Notes: generated by a model not told the origin, from the sequence alone. A stretch of DNA of 64,000 bases from Hymenoscyphus infarciens (GCA_001414345.1 LLCB01000003.1:1-64000); one strand, 5' to 3'; positions 33,622 through 45,635 are shown, counted from the first letter of the stretch. Made by a program: numbers and translations.

Positions 33622-34147
33622 ATGGCAGACATGGACTATAACAGAAGAAATAAGGCGCCGCGGCCACTATCGGACAACGAAAAGGCGCGTCTAGAGGAGT
33701 TCATCGATTCCATCCATTACTCCGCTAGGTGAGTTGGCGCAACCGCTGCGACCCCAGAAATGCCCCCATTTATTATGGACAGCTAACCACTCCCCCAGGT
33801 ATTCGGATGATGACTACGAGTACCGACATGTTCAATTGCCAAAGAACATGCTTAAGGCGATCCCCAAAGAATACCACGATCCCGCCAAAGGCACCTTGAA
33901 GTTGTTGTGGGAGGAGGAATGGAGAGCCTTGGGTATTACACAGGTAGGAATCGGACGAGTTCGATCTGTGGAGGGACAAGCTGACCCTTTCATCCGCAGA
34001 GTCTTGGATGGGAGCACTACGAAGTCCATGAACCCGAGCCACACATTCTACTCTTCAAGTAAGTCGCGGTGAGTTCTCGAGGGGCCGCGGGCGGATGCTT
34101 ACTTCTTCTGCAGGCGACCGATCAATTATGTTCCTCCCCAACAATAA
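33622..34147 (+). CDS. CKS1: Cyclin-dependent kinase regulatory subunit Cks1/Suc1
   Basis: Four small exons, 33622-33728, 33799-33943, 34000-34058 and 34114-34147, give 114 residues. Cks proteins bind CDK1 and phospho-threonine sites and so guide multisite phosphorylation in the cell cycle. The assembled protein shows [56 protein letters not shown], nearly identical to the family consensus. [10 protein letters not shown] includes the hinge and the phosphate-binding strand region. The start chosen (MADMDY) is the first ATG of the leader. The C-terminal tail after RPINY is very short (VPPQQ), without the polyglutamine of yeast Cks1. Confidence 0.96.
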
Positions 34148-35289
34148 AGGACATGACGACGAATATTTGATTCCAGTTTGGGCGGTTCTTTTTGATGCAG
34201 CGTAGGACCTTTACAAGCAATGGCGTTTGCTTTGACGATGTCATGTCTCATGTCGATGATACACACCACTTTTTTATAGCCCTTCAATGGCTCCTTCGAT
34301 GTACTAGATTAGGGTTAATGGATATCCTCTCTTTTTGAGGTTTCTGGTCTCATCGGTGGTGTGAGCACTTTGGGGTGTATGATACAACAGGTAGCAGAGG
34401 ACCAGTAAGCCGGGAGGAGATGGGGCAAGAGGGCCATAGCCATGGAGCAGACGGACGTTTTATCATTGAGAATAGATCACGGTTTTGCGTCGATTGTCCC
34501 TTTTCCACACTGAGTGAGATGTTGAATAAAGGGACGACTGTAACCCAAATTGTGGAAACCCCGCTAAGCATACCTACTTGTACAGCCCTGGGAAGGATTT
34601 GGGCCAATCTCACCTCATACCGAGACCCGAGGGACCATGTTGATAGGGTCTTCTTATCGTCTCACGGTACGAGATGGAGAAGCTACTCGAGTAGGTAACA
34701 AATACAACATCTTGAAGTGTTGATCGAGTAAACCAGGTACTTGGACATAATATCGTAACACACGGTATTTTTTAATCTGAAAAAGGGCCAAGTTAACATG
34801 GCAAACGTTGGAGGTCTAAATATAAATAAGTTTCCGCCACTTACGGAATGGCCACAGGCACAAAGAAGCTGGTTCCTGGTGGCGCAAGCTCGTGGGTTAG
34901 TTGGTTTAGTGGTTTAGTGGTTTAGTGGTGGAGTGCGGCAATCGGACGAGAACCCAAGACTGGACAGATCGCCAAACAACCAAATCATGACAAAATCAGC
35001 TCACGCTTGGAAATCACCTCTTCCACTTTGTTATAACTTGATTACAACTCGGTCTCCTCATTCGATACCTTCCTGAAGGGTTTGATACCCTTCTCCCGGA
35101 AATTCTTTATTATTCTTGCTCGGCCGCTTCGACAAATCAAGATCTCAATACCGATTATTCCTTTGACCTTCCCTTACTCCCAAACCCCACCTCAAAACAT
35201 CCGCATTCATAATTGCCGCCTGCCAATTGTTGTTGGCTAAATAGGTTGTTCATACAATAAGGATAAAGCCATCGTGTCCTGTGGCCACC
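34148..35289. other. Intergenic
   Basis: CKS1 3' flank, a 107-codon open frame (34375-34698) without family signal, a GGTTTAGT tandem repeat at about 34896-34932, and the ERO1 promoter (CT-rich near 35040-35200). No gene is supported. Confidence 0.45.
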
Positions 35290-37233
35290 ATGAAGGATGC
35301 CGCTAAGGTCTTTTATCTGGCAGTCTTCGCACTGCTAGGTACCTCTCATGCTTCAGATGCGAAAGGACCTTCGAAATCCAGAACGAAAAGTCCCGATGTC
35401 TGCGCGGTACGCTATTCTCTTTCTACTGCTTTTCCAGGCATGCCCATCTAATGCCGTCCTTCAGATCTCTCCCAAGGCAATCGTTTCCGACGCATGCGCT
35501 TCCTACTCGACGCTCGATGACTTAAATCGGGATTTAAGTCCTTCCCTTCTCGACGTTACGCAGAATACCGATTTCTTCTCCTACTACCGCCTCAATCTAT
35601 TTGGCAAGGAATGTCCTTTTTGGAGCGACTCCAATAGCATGTGCGGCAACATTGCTTGCGCCGTGAATACTTTGGACAACGAAGAAGACATCCCGAAAGT
35701 ATGGAGGGCAGAAGAGTTGGGAAAATTGGAAGGGCCAAAAGCCAGTCATCCCGGCAAGAGACTGCAGGCGGAAAGAGGCCCGAAGAAACCGCTACAAGGA
35801 ATGCTGGGCGATGATGTGGGAGAGAGTTGTGTAGTCGAGTATGACGACGAATGCGATGAGCGAGACTACTGCGTACCGGATGACGAGGGATCCAGCGGAA
35901 AGGGAGACTATGTCAGTTTGGTGGATAATCCGGAAAGATTCACAGGTTACGCTGGCGAGGGCACCAAACAAGTCTGGGATGCCATATACAAAGAGAATTG
36001 TTTTTCGAGAGAATCATTCCCAAAGTCGGCATACCTAGGAAGCTCATCGCCATTTTCCTTGAAGGGGGAGGCTGCGAATGAACTCCAATCTGTTATACGC
36101 GAACGTGGTCGCCAACAAGCTCTAGAAGAGCAGCAAAAACTGGTCCCGGAAACTCCATTTGTCTCCGAGACTGGTCTTGAAAATGAGGGAGAGTGTTTGG
36201 AAAAGCGAGTTTTCTATCGAGTTATATCCGGTATGCATACATCAATCAGCACCCACATATGCGCTGAATACCTCAACCAAACGACTGGAAAATGGGGTCC
36301 AAATCTTCAATGTTACAAGGATAGACTTCACCAATTCCCAGATCGAGTTTCAAACTTGTACTTCAATTACGCTCTGGTTTTGAGAGCAGTAACAAAGTTG
36401 GGTCCGTACCTAGAGAACTACACATTTTGCTCAGGTGACCCAGCTCAGGATGAAATAACTCATGCAAAGGTATCGACCTTGACATCTCAAGCTGCCCAAG
36501 CTCCTCAGATATTCGACGAAAGTCTAATGTTCGTTAACGGAGAAGGCCCAAGTCTGAAAGAAGACTTCAAGAATCGTTTCCGAAATGTCAGTCGTGTCAT
36601 GGATTGTGTTGGTTGCGATAAATGCCGACTCTGGGGTAAATTGCAAACCGCTGGTTATGGAGCTGCTCTCAAAGTCCTCTTCGAATCTGACGATAACAAC
36701 AAGGATGTCCCACCGTTGCAGAGAACCGAATTGGTTGCACTTTTCAACACTCTAAATCGCATATCGAGTTCCCTGAACTCGATCAAACAGTTCCGGGCAA
36801 TCGTTGAGGCTGAAGAATCAGCGGCTGATCGCGTGGGCCATCACCACTCCATGCCAGATCGTGTTTTGAAACCTCATAATGTACAACCGGGCAAGGACTG
36901 GGAAGCAGACGTCGGAGATGACTTCGCTCAATTCGAAGAAGAGCAGAAACATCAAAAGGAAAAGGAATACGAGGAAACGTCGTTTTCGGACGAATTCTAT
37001 TCCGAGTTGAGACTCGTGTGGAAGGCGACGAAATTTGTCTTCCGGGGGTGGATCATGTTTCCCAAGACTATGTAAGTTTATCCCATTCCATTTAACCACG
37101 AGAGAAAAGCTAATGGGGGTGTAGGTTTGATATCATAGTCCTCGAGGCAGCGAGAGCTTGGGAATATTATATTGGATTGCCCGTTACTCCTCGGAAATGG
37201 GCTATCAAGAGACCGAATATCGATGAGTTGTAG
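35290..37233 (+). CDS. ERO1: Endoplasmic reticulum oxidoreductin 1
   Basis: FAD thiol oxidase of the ER that re-oxidises protein disulfide isomerase. Exons 35290-35406, 35465-37071 and 37125-37233 give 610 residues. The N-terminal signal peptide is MKDAAKVFYLAVFALLG. The first intron (58 nt, GTACGC...CTAAT...TTCAG) hides a false open frame that reads straight into exon 2 from 35348; the splice joins SPDVCA to ISPKAIVSDACASY. The shuttle pair is CGNIAC (Cys99, Cys104). The active-site triad is CVGCDKC (Cys420, Cys423, Cys426), followed by LWGKLQTAGYG and the FAD region. FFSYYRLNLFGKECPFW and NTLDNEEDIP are family blocks. A long acidic insert (residues about 120-180, with an extra DYC) and a His-rich loop (GHHHSMPDR) are less conserved. 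No second membrane span is seen, so a luminal, loosely membrane-bound enzyme. Confidence 0.95.
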
Positions 37234-38923
37234 GGAGACTATCAAACTTTGGATCACCTTTTATTCATTTGCATTAGCGTGGGGAGTTGTGGAATTGTAT
37301 ACATATATTTGTCCCTTTTATATCGAGCATCTGTACTTTTTCCAATACAGGCTTTTTTGCGGGTGGTGGTCGCAGCTCCTTCTTGCCTGAAGTTCGGGTG
37401 CGAAGTCTTTTGGCATTTCGGGGCTTGTGCTACACTGTAGGTATTTGCCATGGGGCCCCTCCCCTACGCGATTGGGAAATGGGAGATGATGCGAAGCAAT
37501 GTCTCAACTTAAGATTTCTTTTAGCATAGGCTATAAGGTTACCGGATTTTCCCTTCTTCCTGGATAAGTGTACAGAGGGGGAAAGGTTGGCGCACTCCGA
37601 TATCGGGATGAATGGTCAGGTGGTGGTGTGAAGTGGACATGTAGGCTCACTCGTTTATTTCCCTGTGTATCTCATTCCTCATTTTGTGAAGAATGAAATC
37701 GGGAATCAGATAGTTCAGCCTCTTCTGGTCTACCTTGATCTCCTATTATACTTGGTAAACACACCTCACATCCGTATTTCCGGTTGACCCAAGAACTTTT
37801 GTACGTTGTTTATTCTTACTTATTTCTTCCTTGGTTTTTTGGGGTGAAATGAGTCGTATCGGGGATACAAGAGAGTGGAGAGAGTGGAGGAGAGAGGTGC
37901 TCCTTGGTATATTACATATCTTTCTTTGTGGGAGTTCTAGGAATAGAGAGAGGGATTTTGAGGTAGGAGGGGTTGTTTGTAATATAGAGAGAGGTAGCTG
38001 GTTTTCAGCAAGATATGTGGGACTGTATATACCAGTTCTTCTTGGTCCATTACCCGTTGACTGTCTTCTTGGTGGAGAGTCTTTGATATCTATCTATAAG
38101 ACTCTCGGAGAGTGTAGACGTGGGTTGTCGCTTGGGTATATGTTGTATTTCTAATTCGTGTTATTTGAGTTAACTCAAGTTCCTCAGCTGCTCAAATGTA
38201 GGAAAGTTATTACTAGGGTTATCTTCTCCTTGTTTAATATGTTCGTAAACATTTATTTTTGTAGGGTATGTCACTTTGGCTGAAGAGTAGAGCTTCACTA
38301 CTCTTCATTTACAACCTTGGAGTTCCTACTTACTCCGTTAACCTAACTGACATTCAGTTTGTTTATTTCGAGTAGAACACGTATGGTCGAACCTTTTGAC
38401 TTCGCAAAGTCAATAATTCATAGAATCAACTGAGTTCTAATGTTTTCCCTTCAAATAAGAAGGGAGTTGTTGCCTTGAGATCTCCATAAATGCACCTCAT
38501 TCCAAAAGGGGGGATAGAGGGGTAAAGGGCGCTTGAGTAACCATGAGGAAGTCGGGTGGCTGGGACTTTTTGCAGCTTACTTTACAGCTTACTCGTAGCT
38601 TGCTGGCTGATTACCAGTGGCTTGCTCACAGCTTACTCGCAGAGAGTTAGACAAAGGGAGGGAGAGCATATCAACTCCGCCAACCCCTGGATTAAATTGA
38701 GAGGGCTGGGAGATGGACAGACTTTGACAGGCACTCTGTGGATTACACTAGATCTTATAATACAATTTCGTTGATAAATTAGGGGAGAAAGAGAAAATAC
38801 AAGGACGTAGAATAACTTCTTGATATAATTATTAGTTGATCGTAATAATCTTGTATATTTGAACTAAGTTAAAACTAGTACTCTATACTATTAAAGGTTT
38901 TGGAATTTCATATAATTTGGTTA
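37234..38923. other. Intergenic with AGCTTACTCG repeats
   Basis: 1.7 kb with only short open frames. At 38570-38650 a word of the type AGCTTACTCG/AGCTTGCTCA recurs four times with about 20-bp spacing, related to the cluster at 26400-26660. From about 38770 on the sequence turns AT-rich. TA at 38922-38923 is the target duplication of the next element. Confidence 0.45.
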
Positions 38924-39750
38924 TAGTGAGTTATAAGTTGCGCTTCCCTAGTTCGAGGAAAAGCTAAAAAAAAAAGTTTTAAAAAGTCTATGCCTTAAAA
39001 TCTCTTCTCTAAATATTATAACAATAGCTCTATAACTTACTTAACGTAAAAAGAACCTAATTCTTAATACTCTTCTAGAGAGTAATAACGTCTTTAACCT
39101 CTAATAAATTGTTAATAACTTTAATTTAAGTAAAAAGTATATCTAACTTATTTTTAATAAATGTCTTACTAATTTTAGCCTCTTATATTAAGAGTTTATT
39201 ATAGCTTAAAACGCAACCTACTATTAATAATAATAATATAGATAAGAGAAGGAGGAGGAGAAGGAGAGAGAGAGGAAGAGGAGAAGAGAGAATATAGAGA
39301 AGATAGAGTAGTAGAGAGAGGAGAAGGAAGATAGAAGAAGTAAGGTAAAGATAAGAAGAGAAGTAAAAGAGAGAAGAAGAGAGGTAGAGAAGAAGAAGAG
39401 AGAGGAGGAGGAGTAGATTAAGAAGAGGAAGTTCTAAGTATAAGAGATATAAAGGATATATAAAAAGATTAAGATAAGAGAGAAGAATAAGAAGGCTTAT
39501 AAAGAATACTTGATAGCTATACTTAAAGAGAACTACTAAAATGCTTTAGATAGAAGGGATTATAGAGATAAAGAAGAAGAAGAAGAAGAAGAAGATAGCG
39601 AGTAATAGAGAGTCTTTAATCTAGACAAAGTAAAGAGAGAGGTATTAGAGAGGCTTTTCCTAGTTCTTTCCTAAGTCATAGACTTTTTAAAACTTTTTTC
39701 AGCTTTTCTCGGCTCTTTAAAACAAGGGAAGCTTAATTTGTAACTTACTG
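38924..39750. mobile_element. Pogo/mariner-like inverted-repeat element, copy A (827 bp)
   Basis: The left end (T)AGTGAGTTATAAGTTGCGC is mirrored by the right end, whose reverse complement starts CAGTAAGTTACAAATTAAGC. The similarity extends inwards for about 75 bp, through AAAAGCT and GTTTTAAAAAGTCTATG on both arms. TA flanks both ends (38922-38923 and 39751-39752), as expected for Tc1/mariner/pogo insertion. No transposase frame is visible; the interior is a long polypurine tract (39240-39420 and 39560-39600). Confidence 0.72.
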
Positions 39751-39895
39751 TAGTTTTAATAGCCTTAGTTGTTAAATTTTCTTATTACTTAGATAGTTAC
39801 CTAGTATATCACAAGTTCTAATTCCTCCTAGAAATTTCGAAACTTCATTTAGTCAACTTACTATGCTAAAGCTTCTTATACAACGTAATTTAATA

Positions 39896-40412
39896 TAGTG
39901 AGTTACGAGTTAAGCTTGAATTTGCCCACTTTTTTTATAATCCGAGCTTTTTAAAAAAGTCCTTGATTTCTCTCCCTTTTAAGTACTCTTTTACCTATTT
40001 ATTAATAATAACATATATTAGTATATTCTAGATAATAGAAACCAAGAGCTCTATATGTCCTCTATTACTCTATAAACTTTATATAATAAAAATAGACAAT
40101 TTTATATCTGTCTTAATTTTTATAAGGTCTTAGTATACCTTATCGATTAACCTTACTAGAGTACGTAGGAGTAGTAATTTTTTTTTAAAAAAAGGGGTTT
40201 ATTAAGAATTATCTATTTTTTAGTTTACTTTTATTATGCTTACTTTAAATTAATAAGTAATATAGAAGAGAGATAATTAGATATAGCGCTTCTTTCTAGC
40301 TAGGCCTTATCTCTTTTTATCTTCTAAAGAAGAGAGGGAGAAAGCTTTGAAAAAAAAAAAGCTTAGATGATAAAAAAAGTAGACAAATTCAAGCTTAACT
40401 CGCAACTCACTG
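39896..40412. mobile_element. Pogo/mariner-like inverted-repeat element, copy B (517 bp)
   Basis: Left end (T)AGTGAGTTACGAGTTAAGC, right end reverse complement CAGTGAGTTGCGAGTTAAGC. The arms match for about 45 bp including AAGCTTGAATTTG. Flanked by TA (39894-39895 and 40413-40414). Its ends match those of copy A 145 bp upstream, so both belong to one family, though their interiors differ. No coding capacity. Confidence 0.75.
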
Positions 40413-40869
40413 TATATGAACTTACTATAATTACTACTTATTATTCCAAAGTAGCAATATTATGCGCCAAGTTCATAAGTGGTGAATAAAGCATACTAGT
40501 TCTACATGCTCCAGAGTGTCACTCCATAAGCCTGGGTGTATTTAGCAATGTAGTTTAATATATTCTCGTCTCTGTTCTACAAAGTATCTGCCTCTATACG
40601 ACTCAAAGCCCTTGGAGCATCTTTGAACTCATCTTACGCGTCACAGGTGAAGTCCAAAAATCCAGCGTCATCTCTTCCCTCTCTCAAGCACCACATGAGA
40701 ACTTCAACTACTCTCTAGAAGACTCTAACTTTCGAGGGGTCAATCCATTCCAAGTCTCCCCATCCTTCGCCGCCAACCTTCAGTCGTACGTTGCGCGAGT
40801 TCAAGATGGCGAGAAGTCTTCAATATGCTTGTAAAAGAATTAGTCAAGGAAGAGGCGAGTAGAGTAGAG
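40413..40869. other. Intergenic; unassigned open frame without ATG
   Basis: On the plus strand 40559-40834 stays open for about 90 codons of normal composition but has no start and matches nothing I recognise. It may be antisense to the 3' end of the metallopeptidase-like gene. Confidence 0.3.
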
Positions 40870-42000
40870 GAGATGGTAATGTACCCTGTGTGTCCGCGTT
40901 GTTAGCAGCCTTTTTCGCGTCAATCTTAAGCCAGCTACCTACATGTGGCCAGTCGTGATACTCTACTAGAGTAGGATCGGCTTTGGGGACCGCTTTGTGG
41001 ATATGACTGTCTATGCTATTGTTAATTTGAAATGGGGGGAGGACCTATTGCGGATGAAAAAAGTTACTGAGGATTTGGCGAAGATTTTTTGCAAGAGCGA
41101 TCAAGAGAGTAATGGGGTGCAGTTTCAAAAGCGAGGGATATGTGCTGACCTCGTGAAAGATAGTGACGCTTAGTAGAGGATTGAGATCCATCCTCCTATT
41201 CGAAATCAGACTTTTGTCATCGCTGATCTGGCTCAAGAGAAGCTTAGGTTAAGTACGTGTGCTGCTTCGGAACGCAGAATCGTAAAAATAGGAAAGCACC
41301 TCCAGCGGGCGCCACAAGGGTACTGGGGAATACTTTGGCATACCGTTACACTGGCTCGATTGGGGGTTCTGAGTTGCGTCTTGCAAAATAGCTTGCGGTA
41401 TCTTTTTTTGATGTGCGCAGGCATAAGCTTTGTAACTCGACGGGTTTAAAATCTGATTTTGGCAACCGAATTTTCCCGTTAGACGTATGATTCGATTGGT
41501 TTCATCTCGGTACCATCATTCGAGATGGGTTCAGGTCTTTCCAAGCGCTATGAGCCAACGTTTATCGAGTCTGGGATTGTAGCCTTCGTGATTCGAGGGT
41601 ATTTCCCAGGAATCATTGTCACAATGGAAGCGGAAGTCGGAGTTTCTATGTTCCACGGTATTCGCAATACTCTCCACAGCTTGGAATACCTCTGCGTTAT
41701 TGTTCGGTTTTTGCTCTTCTCGTACGTAAGGCGATTTCACTCACTAAATGCCAGCTTTTTGGTGCTACCAGTAGTGTTCTGTCCCATTATATGAGTGAAC
41801 TGATCCATAAAGACCTGATGCTGGGAGTGTGTATTGTTCATTCTTTCCAGTCCTTCACTTCCCATGAAGCGAACCTCGTCCATCTCAATCTCCGGAATGT
41901 GCTGTCCGGCGGTTTTGCAGCTATCGTCGATCCAATAAGGAAAGGGCCCGGAAGAGAAGAGAAGCCCGAAGCGTAGAAAGAGAGACTCAAAGAAGAACAT
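40870..42000 (-). CDS. Secreted metallopeptidase-like protein, structure uncertain, possibly broken
   Basis: Pieces of a fungal secreted peptidase-like family (lysine-specific metallo-endopeptidase/deuterolysin-like) can be followed down the minus strand. Exon 1 (42000-41745) has a hydrophobic N-terminus and WIDDSCKTAGQ, the usual opening after the signal peptide. A 53-nt GT-AG intron (41744-41692) leads to VFQAVESIANTVEHR and FRFHCDND, another family block. Further down come SYKAYACAHQK (about 41420), the zinc motif start TIFHE (codons at 41155-41150) followed at once by a GTCAGC donor-like site, and finally VEYHDWP...AANNADT (about 40990-40891), the family's C-terminal NAD(T/S) block. I could not join all pieces in one frame without stops, so either several small introns were missed or the gene is decaying. 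It abuts the inverted-repeat elements to its left. Confidence 0.45.
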
Positions 42001-42917
42001 TTCCGCCGCTGTGAAGGCTAGGAAAAGAGAGATGCGATATAGAAAAAAGAGAGAATGCCTGAGAACCCCATGAAAAAAAGGAAATATTATTTAAAAGAAG
42101 AGAAGAAGCTGGTATGGAAATCCATTGAAATTGTCCCAGTATTGTCTGAAATCTTTACTCTTTTATGTTGTCAGATTGTTATTGGCCGCAATCCAAGCAG
42201 TCTAGAGGAGCTTTTACGCTAAAACGATTGGTTAGATGCCACTAAATGAGACCAAATTAGTTCCACCATTTTAGTACCTAGTGACATTATAGTGAAGAAG
42301 AGGTGGGATATGTGACAGTAGAAGTAAAAGTGGTTGAATCACCTAGGGGTTCAAAATCCCTATCAGGAGAAGTGGCACTCTCTGGAGAAGGCATAATTCC
42401 TTACACAAAAATTGCAAGTCTACCCATCTAATTTCTACTAAACAAGTCGGACCTTGCCCTGGACTTGAATTAACCTCCTGCTCAACGTTGATCAATTGAC
42501 CGAGAAAAGAAGAGAAAAGGCCACTTATTCAAGCATGCTGATGCTCATATTTAACCCCAATCTGCTAGTCTTAATAACCCTCAAAATTGCCAATTTCTCA
42601 GCAGACTTTTGAGGCAAAAGAAAACTCTATTAAGTAATCTCACCATACCCCCAAAACGCCATTCAAACGCCTCGCTACCACGCATCAAAGAACGAAGGTA
42701 AGAAAATGAAAGAGACATACAGTAAATATATACAACAGTACCTCCAACATAGCCATGTTTTATGAACAAGCGGTTCACCATTCAAGGCCCCTCCCAAGCA
42801 TACACCCCGAGTACAAACAGCCAAGGACTTGGAGTACTTTTCCCAAGCGTTACCTCAAAGAAATCATAACACTCTATTACATGCACAAAGACAATAACAG
42901 GGGTATTTTAGTGACTG
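42001..42917. other. Intergenic
   Basis: No gene is recognised. The segment 42350-42400 contains a GGTTC...CCC word resembling a tRNA T arm but no matching tRNA body. Confidence 0.45.
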
Positions 42918-43985
42918 TCAAAAGAACTGCGAGACGCCATACAAAGGTTGGCCATGACCAAACCTCGACGATGACGTCCCAAACGTAGCCATTGAAGCAC
43001 CAGTCACCTCCATATACCGCGCACTGTGACTGCAGCCTCCATGGTAATGATGCCCGAGATCATCTCTATAAAGATCCGGGCGATGATTGGCGGGATTCTC
43101 GTTAGGGTTGTTGCGGAAGTGGTTGAGGTTGGCCTTCATATTGCAAAGACTGAGATACTCCTTGCCAACCCAATTGTCAATGATTTTGGCTATCGTGTAC
43201 CAACCCTTCGTGTGCCCGCCCTCGATCCTGGCATTGAATCCGCATTGGATGAACATGTAACAATGTACGAGCTCGTGGAGGAAAGCCGAGAGTAGTAACC
43301 GTCGATCGTAGTCGGGGTTCCTTAGGATGGGCTCGGAGAGTATAATTAAGGTCTCGAACCCCTCTTGATCGACACACTTCCGAAGAGCTGTCATGCCGAT
43401 GAGCTCGGTTTGGTAGCGCTCTTGAGATGACCATTCCCATTTCACACGTCCCGCCAAAGCACCATTAAAGAAGATGGAATCGCAAGCTGTAACGATGCCG
43501 AGTAGTGACTCGTCGTCGATTTTGCCTTTATCTAGAGGGTGGTCAAGTTTTATCAACCTCCGAAGAATGTGCTCGTGCTTCTGTCGTTTCCTTCTCCGAT
43601 CTCTAGGAACCTGCTTGAAGTGAGATTTAACCCTCCGTGCCGCAGTCTCATCACTATCCATCACCGTATCGCAATATGGCTGCTCGTAAGGTGTATCCGA
43701 CCATATTGAATTGCCGGAAGGGGTCCGCTCCATTGTGATTCCGTGAGCATCGAATGACAGGGAACTCGGTATTGATGAATGGTTTGGCGCGGTGAAGGGT
43801 GCTGGAGCTTGATGTGACAATGATCGGTGCAATTGGTGTGGGGGTGACAGCCGCGATGAAGAACGTGAATCGCTTTTCGGTCCCCGAGGGAGTACATCTC
43901 TTCGTCCTCCATTTCCCGATCGTGGCTTTGAGTGCGACCGGCCACTTTCCCGGTAGGAGAGGTTTTCATATGCATATGCCGCCAT
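42918..43985 (-). CDS. SprT-like zinc metalloprotease-domain protein
   Basis: Single exon, 355 residues. Residues 1-120 are low-complexity, rich in S, R and P (disordered). Residues about 155-270 carry the SprT-like fold: CDSIFFNGALAGRVKWEW, then HELVH at 237-241 (two zinc His and the catalytic Glu) and GGHTKGW with the third His at about 258. SprT/Spartan-family proteases cut DNA-protein crosslinks. This one lacks an obvious zinc ribbon or PCNA/ubiquitin-binding motif, but the C-terminal CSHSARYM segment might hold a metal. A substrate-level role is inference. The start ATG at 43985 is the first in frame. Confidence 0.82.
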   Translation of the reverse strand: MAAYAYENLSYRESGRSHSKPRSGNGGRRDVLPRGPKSDSRSSSRLSPPHQLHRSLSHQAPAPFTAPNHSSIPSSLSFDAHGITMERTPSGNSIWSDTPYEQPYCDTVMDSDETAARRVKSHFKQVPRDRRRKRQKHEHILRRLIKLDHPLDKGKIDDESLLGIVTACDSIFFNGALAGRVKWEWSSQERYQTELIGMTALRKCVDQEGFETLIILSEPILRNPDYDRRLLLSAFLHELVHCYMFIQCGFNARIEGGHTKGWYTIAKIIDNWVGKEYLSLCNMKANLNHFRNNPNENPANHRPDLYRDDLGHHYHGGCSHSARYMEVTGASMATFGTSSSRFGHGQPLYGVSQFF

Positions 43986-45635
43986 GAATGAAGAAGATGA
44001 CGTGAAATTGCTACACGCGTCCTCGCATAGATCAAAAAGAAAGGAAACAATAAGTAAATAGGAGATAGATCTTGTTTAAAAAAGTAGCAGGATGGGTTTT
44101 CAACAAAGCGGTGGTAGCAGTAATGAGCAACCAACCAGATTATTGGATAGAAAGTGAGGCTGTCAAACGAAACGCACGATGGAGCCCCCGTTCCAATGCA
44201 CGTTAATTTCTGCAGTCAGATAAAAAAGATTGAAGAGACGAAAGGAAAGATATCTTTGGAAAAGCGGCAGCGAGAAGGATCATGTCTTGCTGTGGATGAC
44301 CAGGCGTCCAAGTATTTGCTGGCCCCGGATGGCGAGGCTGTCGTATATCAATAGTGGGTAATATTTCATGTACATATTGCTCCAACCGCAGACTGCTACG
44401 GCCGGGGGAGAGCATTTGGACGCTGGCAGCTGGTAGCCCGAGCTGATCTAAGGAGTGGCGAGGCCGCATGATAGCGTCCAGTCCAGTGCGTATAACGGTG
44501 CAGCGTCGCAGCAGAATCAAGCAGCAGCATGATGGATGAGTACGGGTTGCTCCTAGAGGGGCGATGAGCTGGCAATGGGGCCAAGTCGCCTTCATCCTCT
44601 GGCTTCTATCCCCTCCCTTGATGTGAGATGGGAGAAGAAGGGTATGGGCAGGGACTTGCAAGCTAGACTACTGACCGGCAATTAATGGACGCATGCGAAC
44701 TGCACAAAGTACTTGTAAGTGATGGAGAATAAGATCAACCAGGTCCATCTGAATCCCGCTACTTTAGCGAGGGGATATTGTGCCGCGATGTGGCTGTAAA
44801 ACCGTAGAAGCGGTGAGTGAGGCAAAAGAAGGCAAACCTGGCGGAAAAGATTAAAGTTTCCCTCGCCTCCCCTGTCCCAGCTCGCCTCGTCTTTTGATTG
44901 GCATACGCTACTCGACGCCCACTAATCAAATACTTCGGACGACATGAGACCATCGGAGGTAAATACTTCTTTTCCAATGTTCCACTTGCTGTCAATTCTT
45001 CGAACAAAGCACAACCGCCAAGAAAGTGCCCGGAACTTGATCAATTCAAGACGAGTGCATATGCCGTGAAGTATAAAGATGCTGATCAACTCCGGAGACA
45101 GGGGACCCGTCTGAATACTTCGTTCCTCAGCGTTCCTCAAATGCACAAGGCGGTGTCTGCGTCATGGTTTCCAATCAACACTCAGAGACAAGGAACGCAT
45201 AAATACCCCACCTGGCCCATACGGATAATCCAGGCACATCCCTTGTGCCCAATTCTGACGATTGTTATTGATAAAGTTGCCGATTGCCATTCCATCGTCG
45301 AAACAGCCTCGGCCGAGCAGATCGGCAAATTTCATGTCTCCCTGGCGACAGCCTTTTGTTTCAAGACAGCCTTTTGTTTCAATTGATGCTGCACTGAAAA
45401 CCTGGGGATATAGTTGTACGAGGCCGTTTTGTCTCCTGTTGTCCGAGAGGTTGACGAAATCGAAATGTTAATGGTTCGAACGAAAATCAAACAACGTAAG
45501 ATATTGTGCGAGTTAGGTTCGGGAAATCAGCGGAATGTTCAAGTCCCGCACATTGGCTTTTCATTCCTCATCCGTGGAGAACTGTAAGCACTGGTGACAT
45601 GCCAGAAAAAGCAAAATCAATATCGGTCCACACCC
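43986..45635. other. Intergenic
   Basis: 1.65 kb between two minus-strand genes. A 162-codon plus-strand frame at 44898-45386 contains an 18-bp tandem duplication (ACAGCCTTTTGTTTCAAG, about 45350-45381) but no family signal and is not called. Nothing else is seen. Confidence 0.45.

Noticed and set aside
34375..34698. 107-codon frame downstream of CKS1
   Set aside because: No homology and no splice partner; likely 3' flank.
35348..35464. Longer ERO1 N-terminus starting at 35348
   Set aside because: This frame reads through the first intron; splicing at 35407-35464 restores the signal peptide and the conserved CAISPKAIV region.
42340..42400. GGTTC...CCC word resembling a tRNA T arm
   Set aside because: No box A, acceptor or anticodon stem at the proper spacing.
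44898..45386. 162-codon plus-strand open frame
   Set aside because: No recognisable family, ends in a tandem-duplicated stretch, no conserved start context; probably chance.
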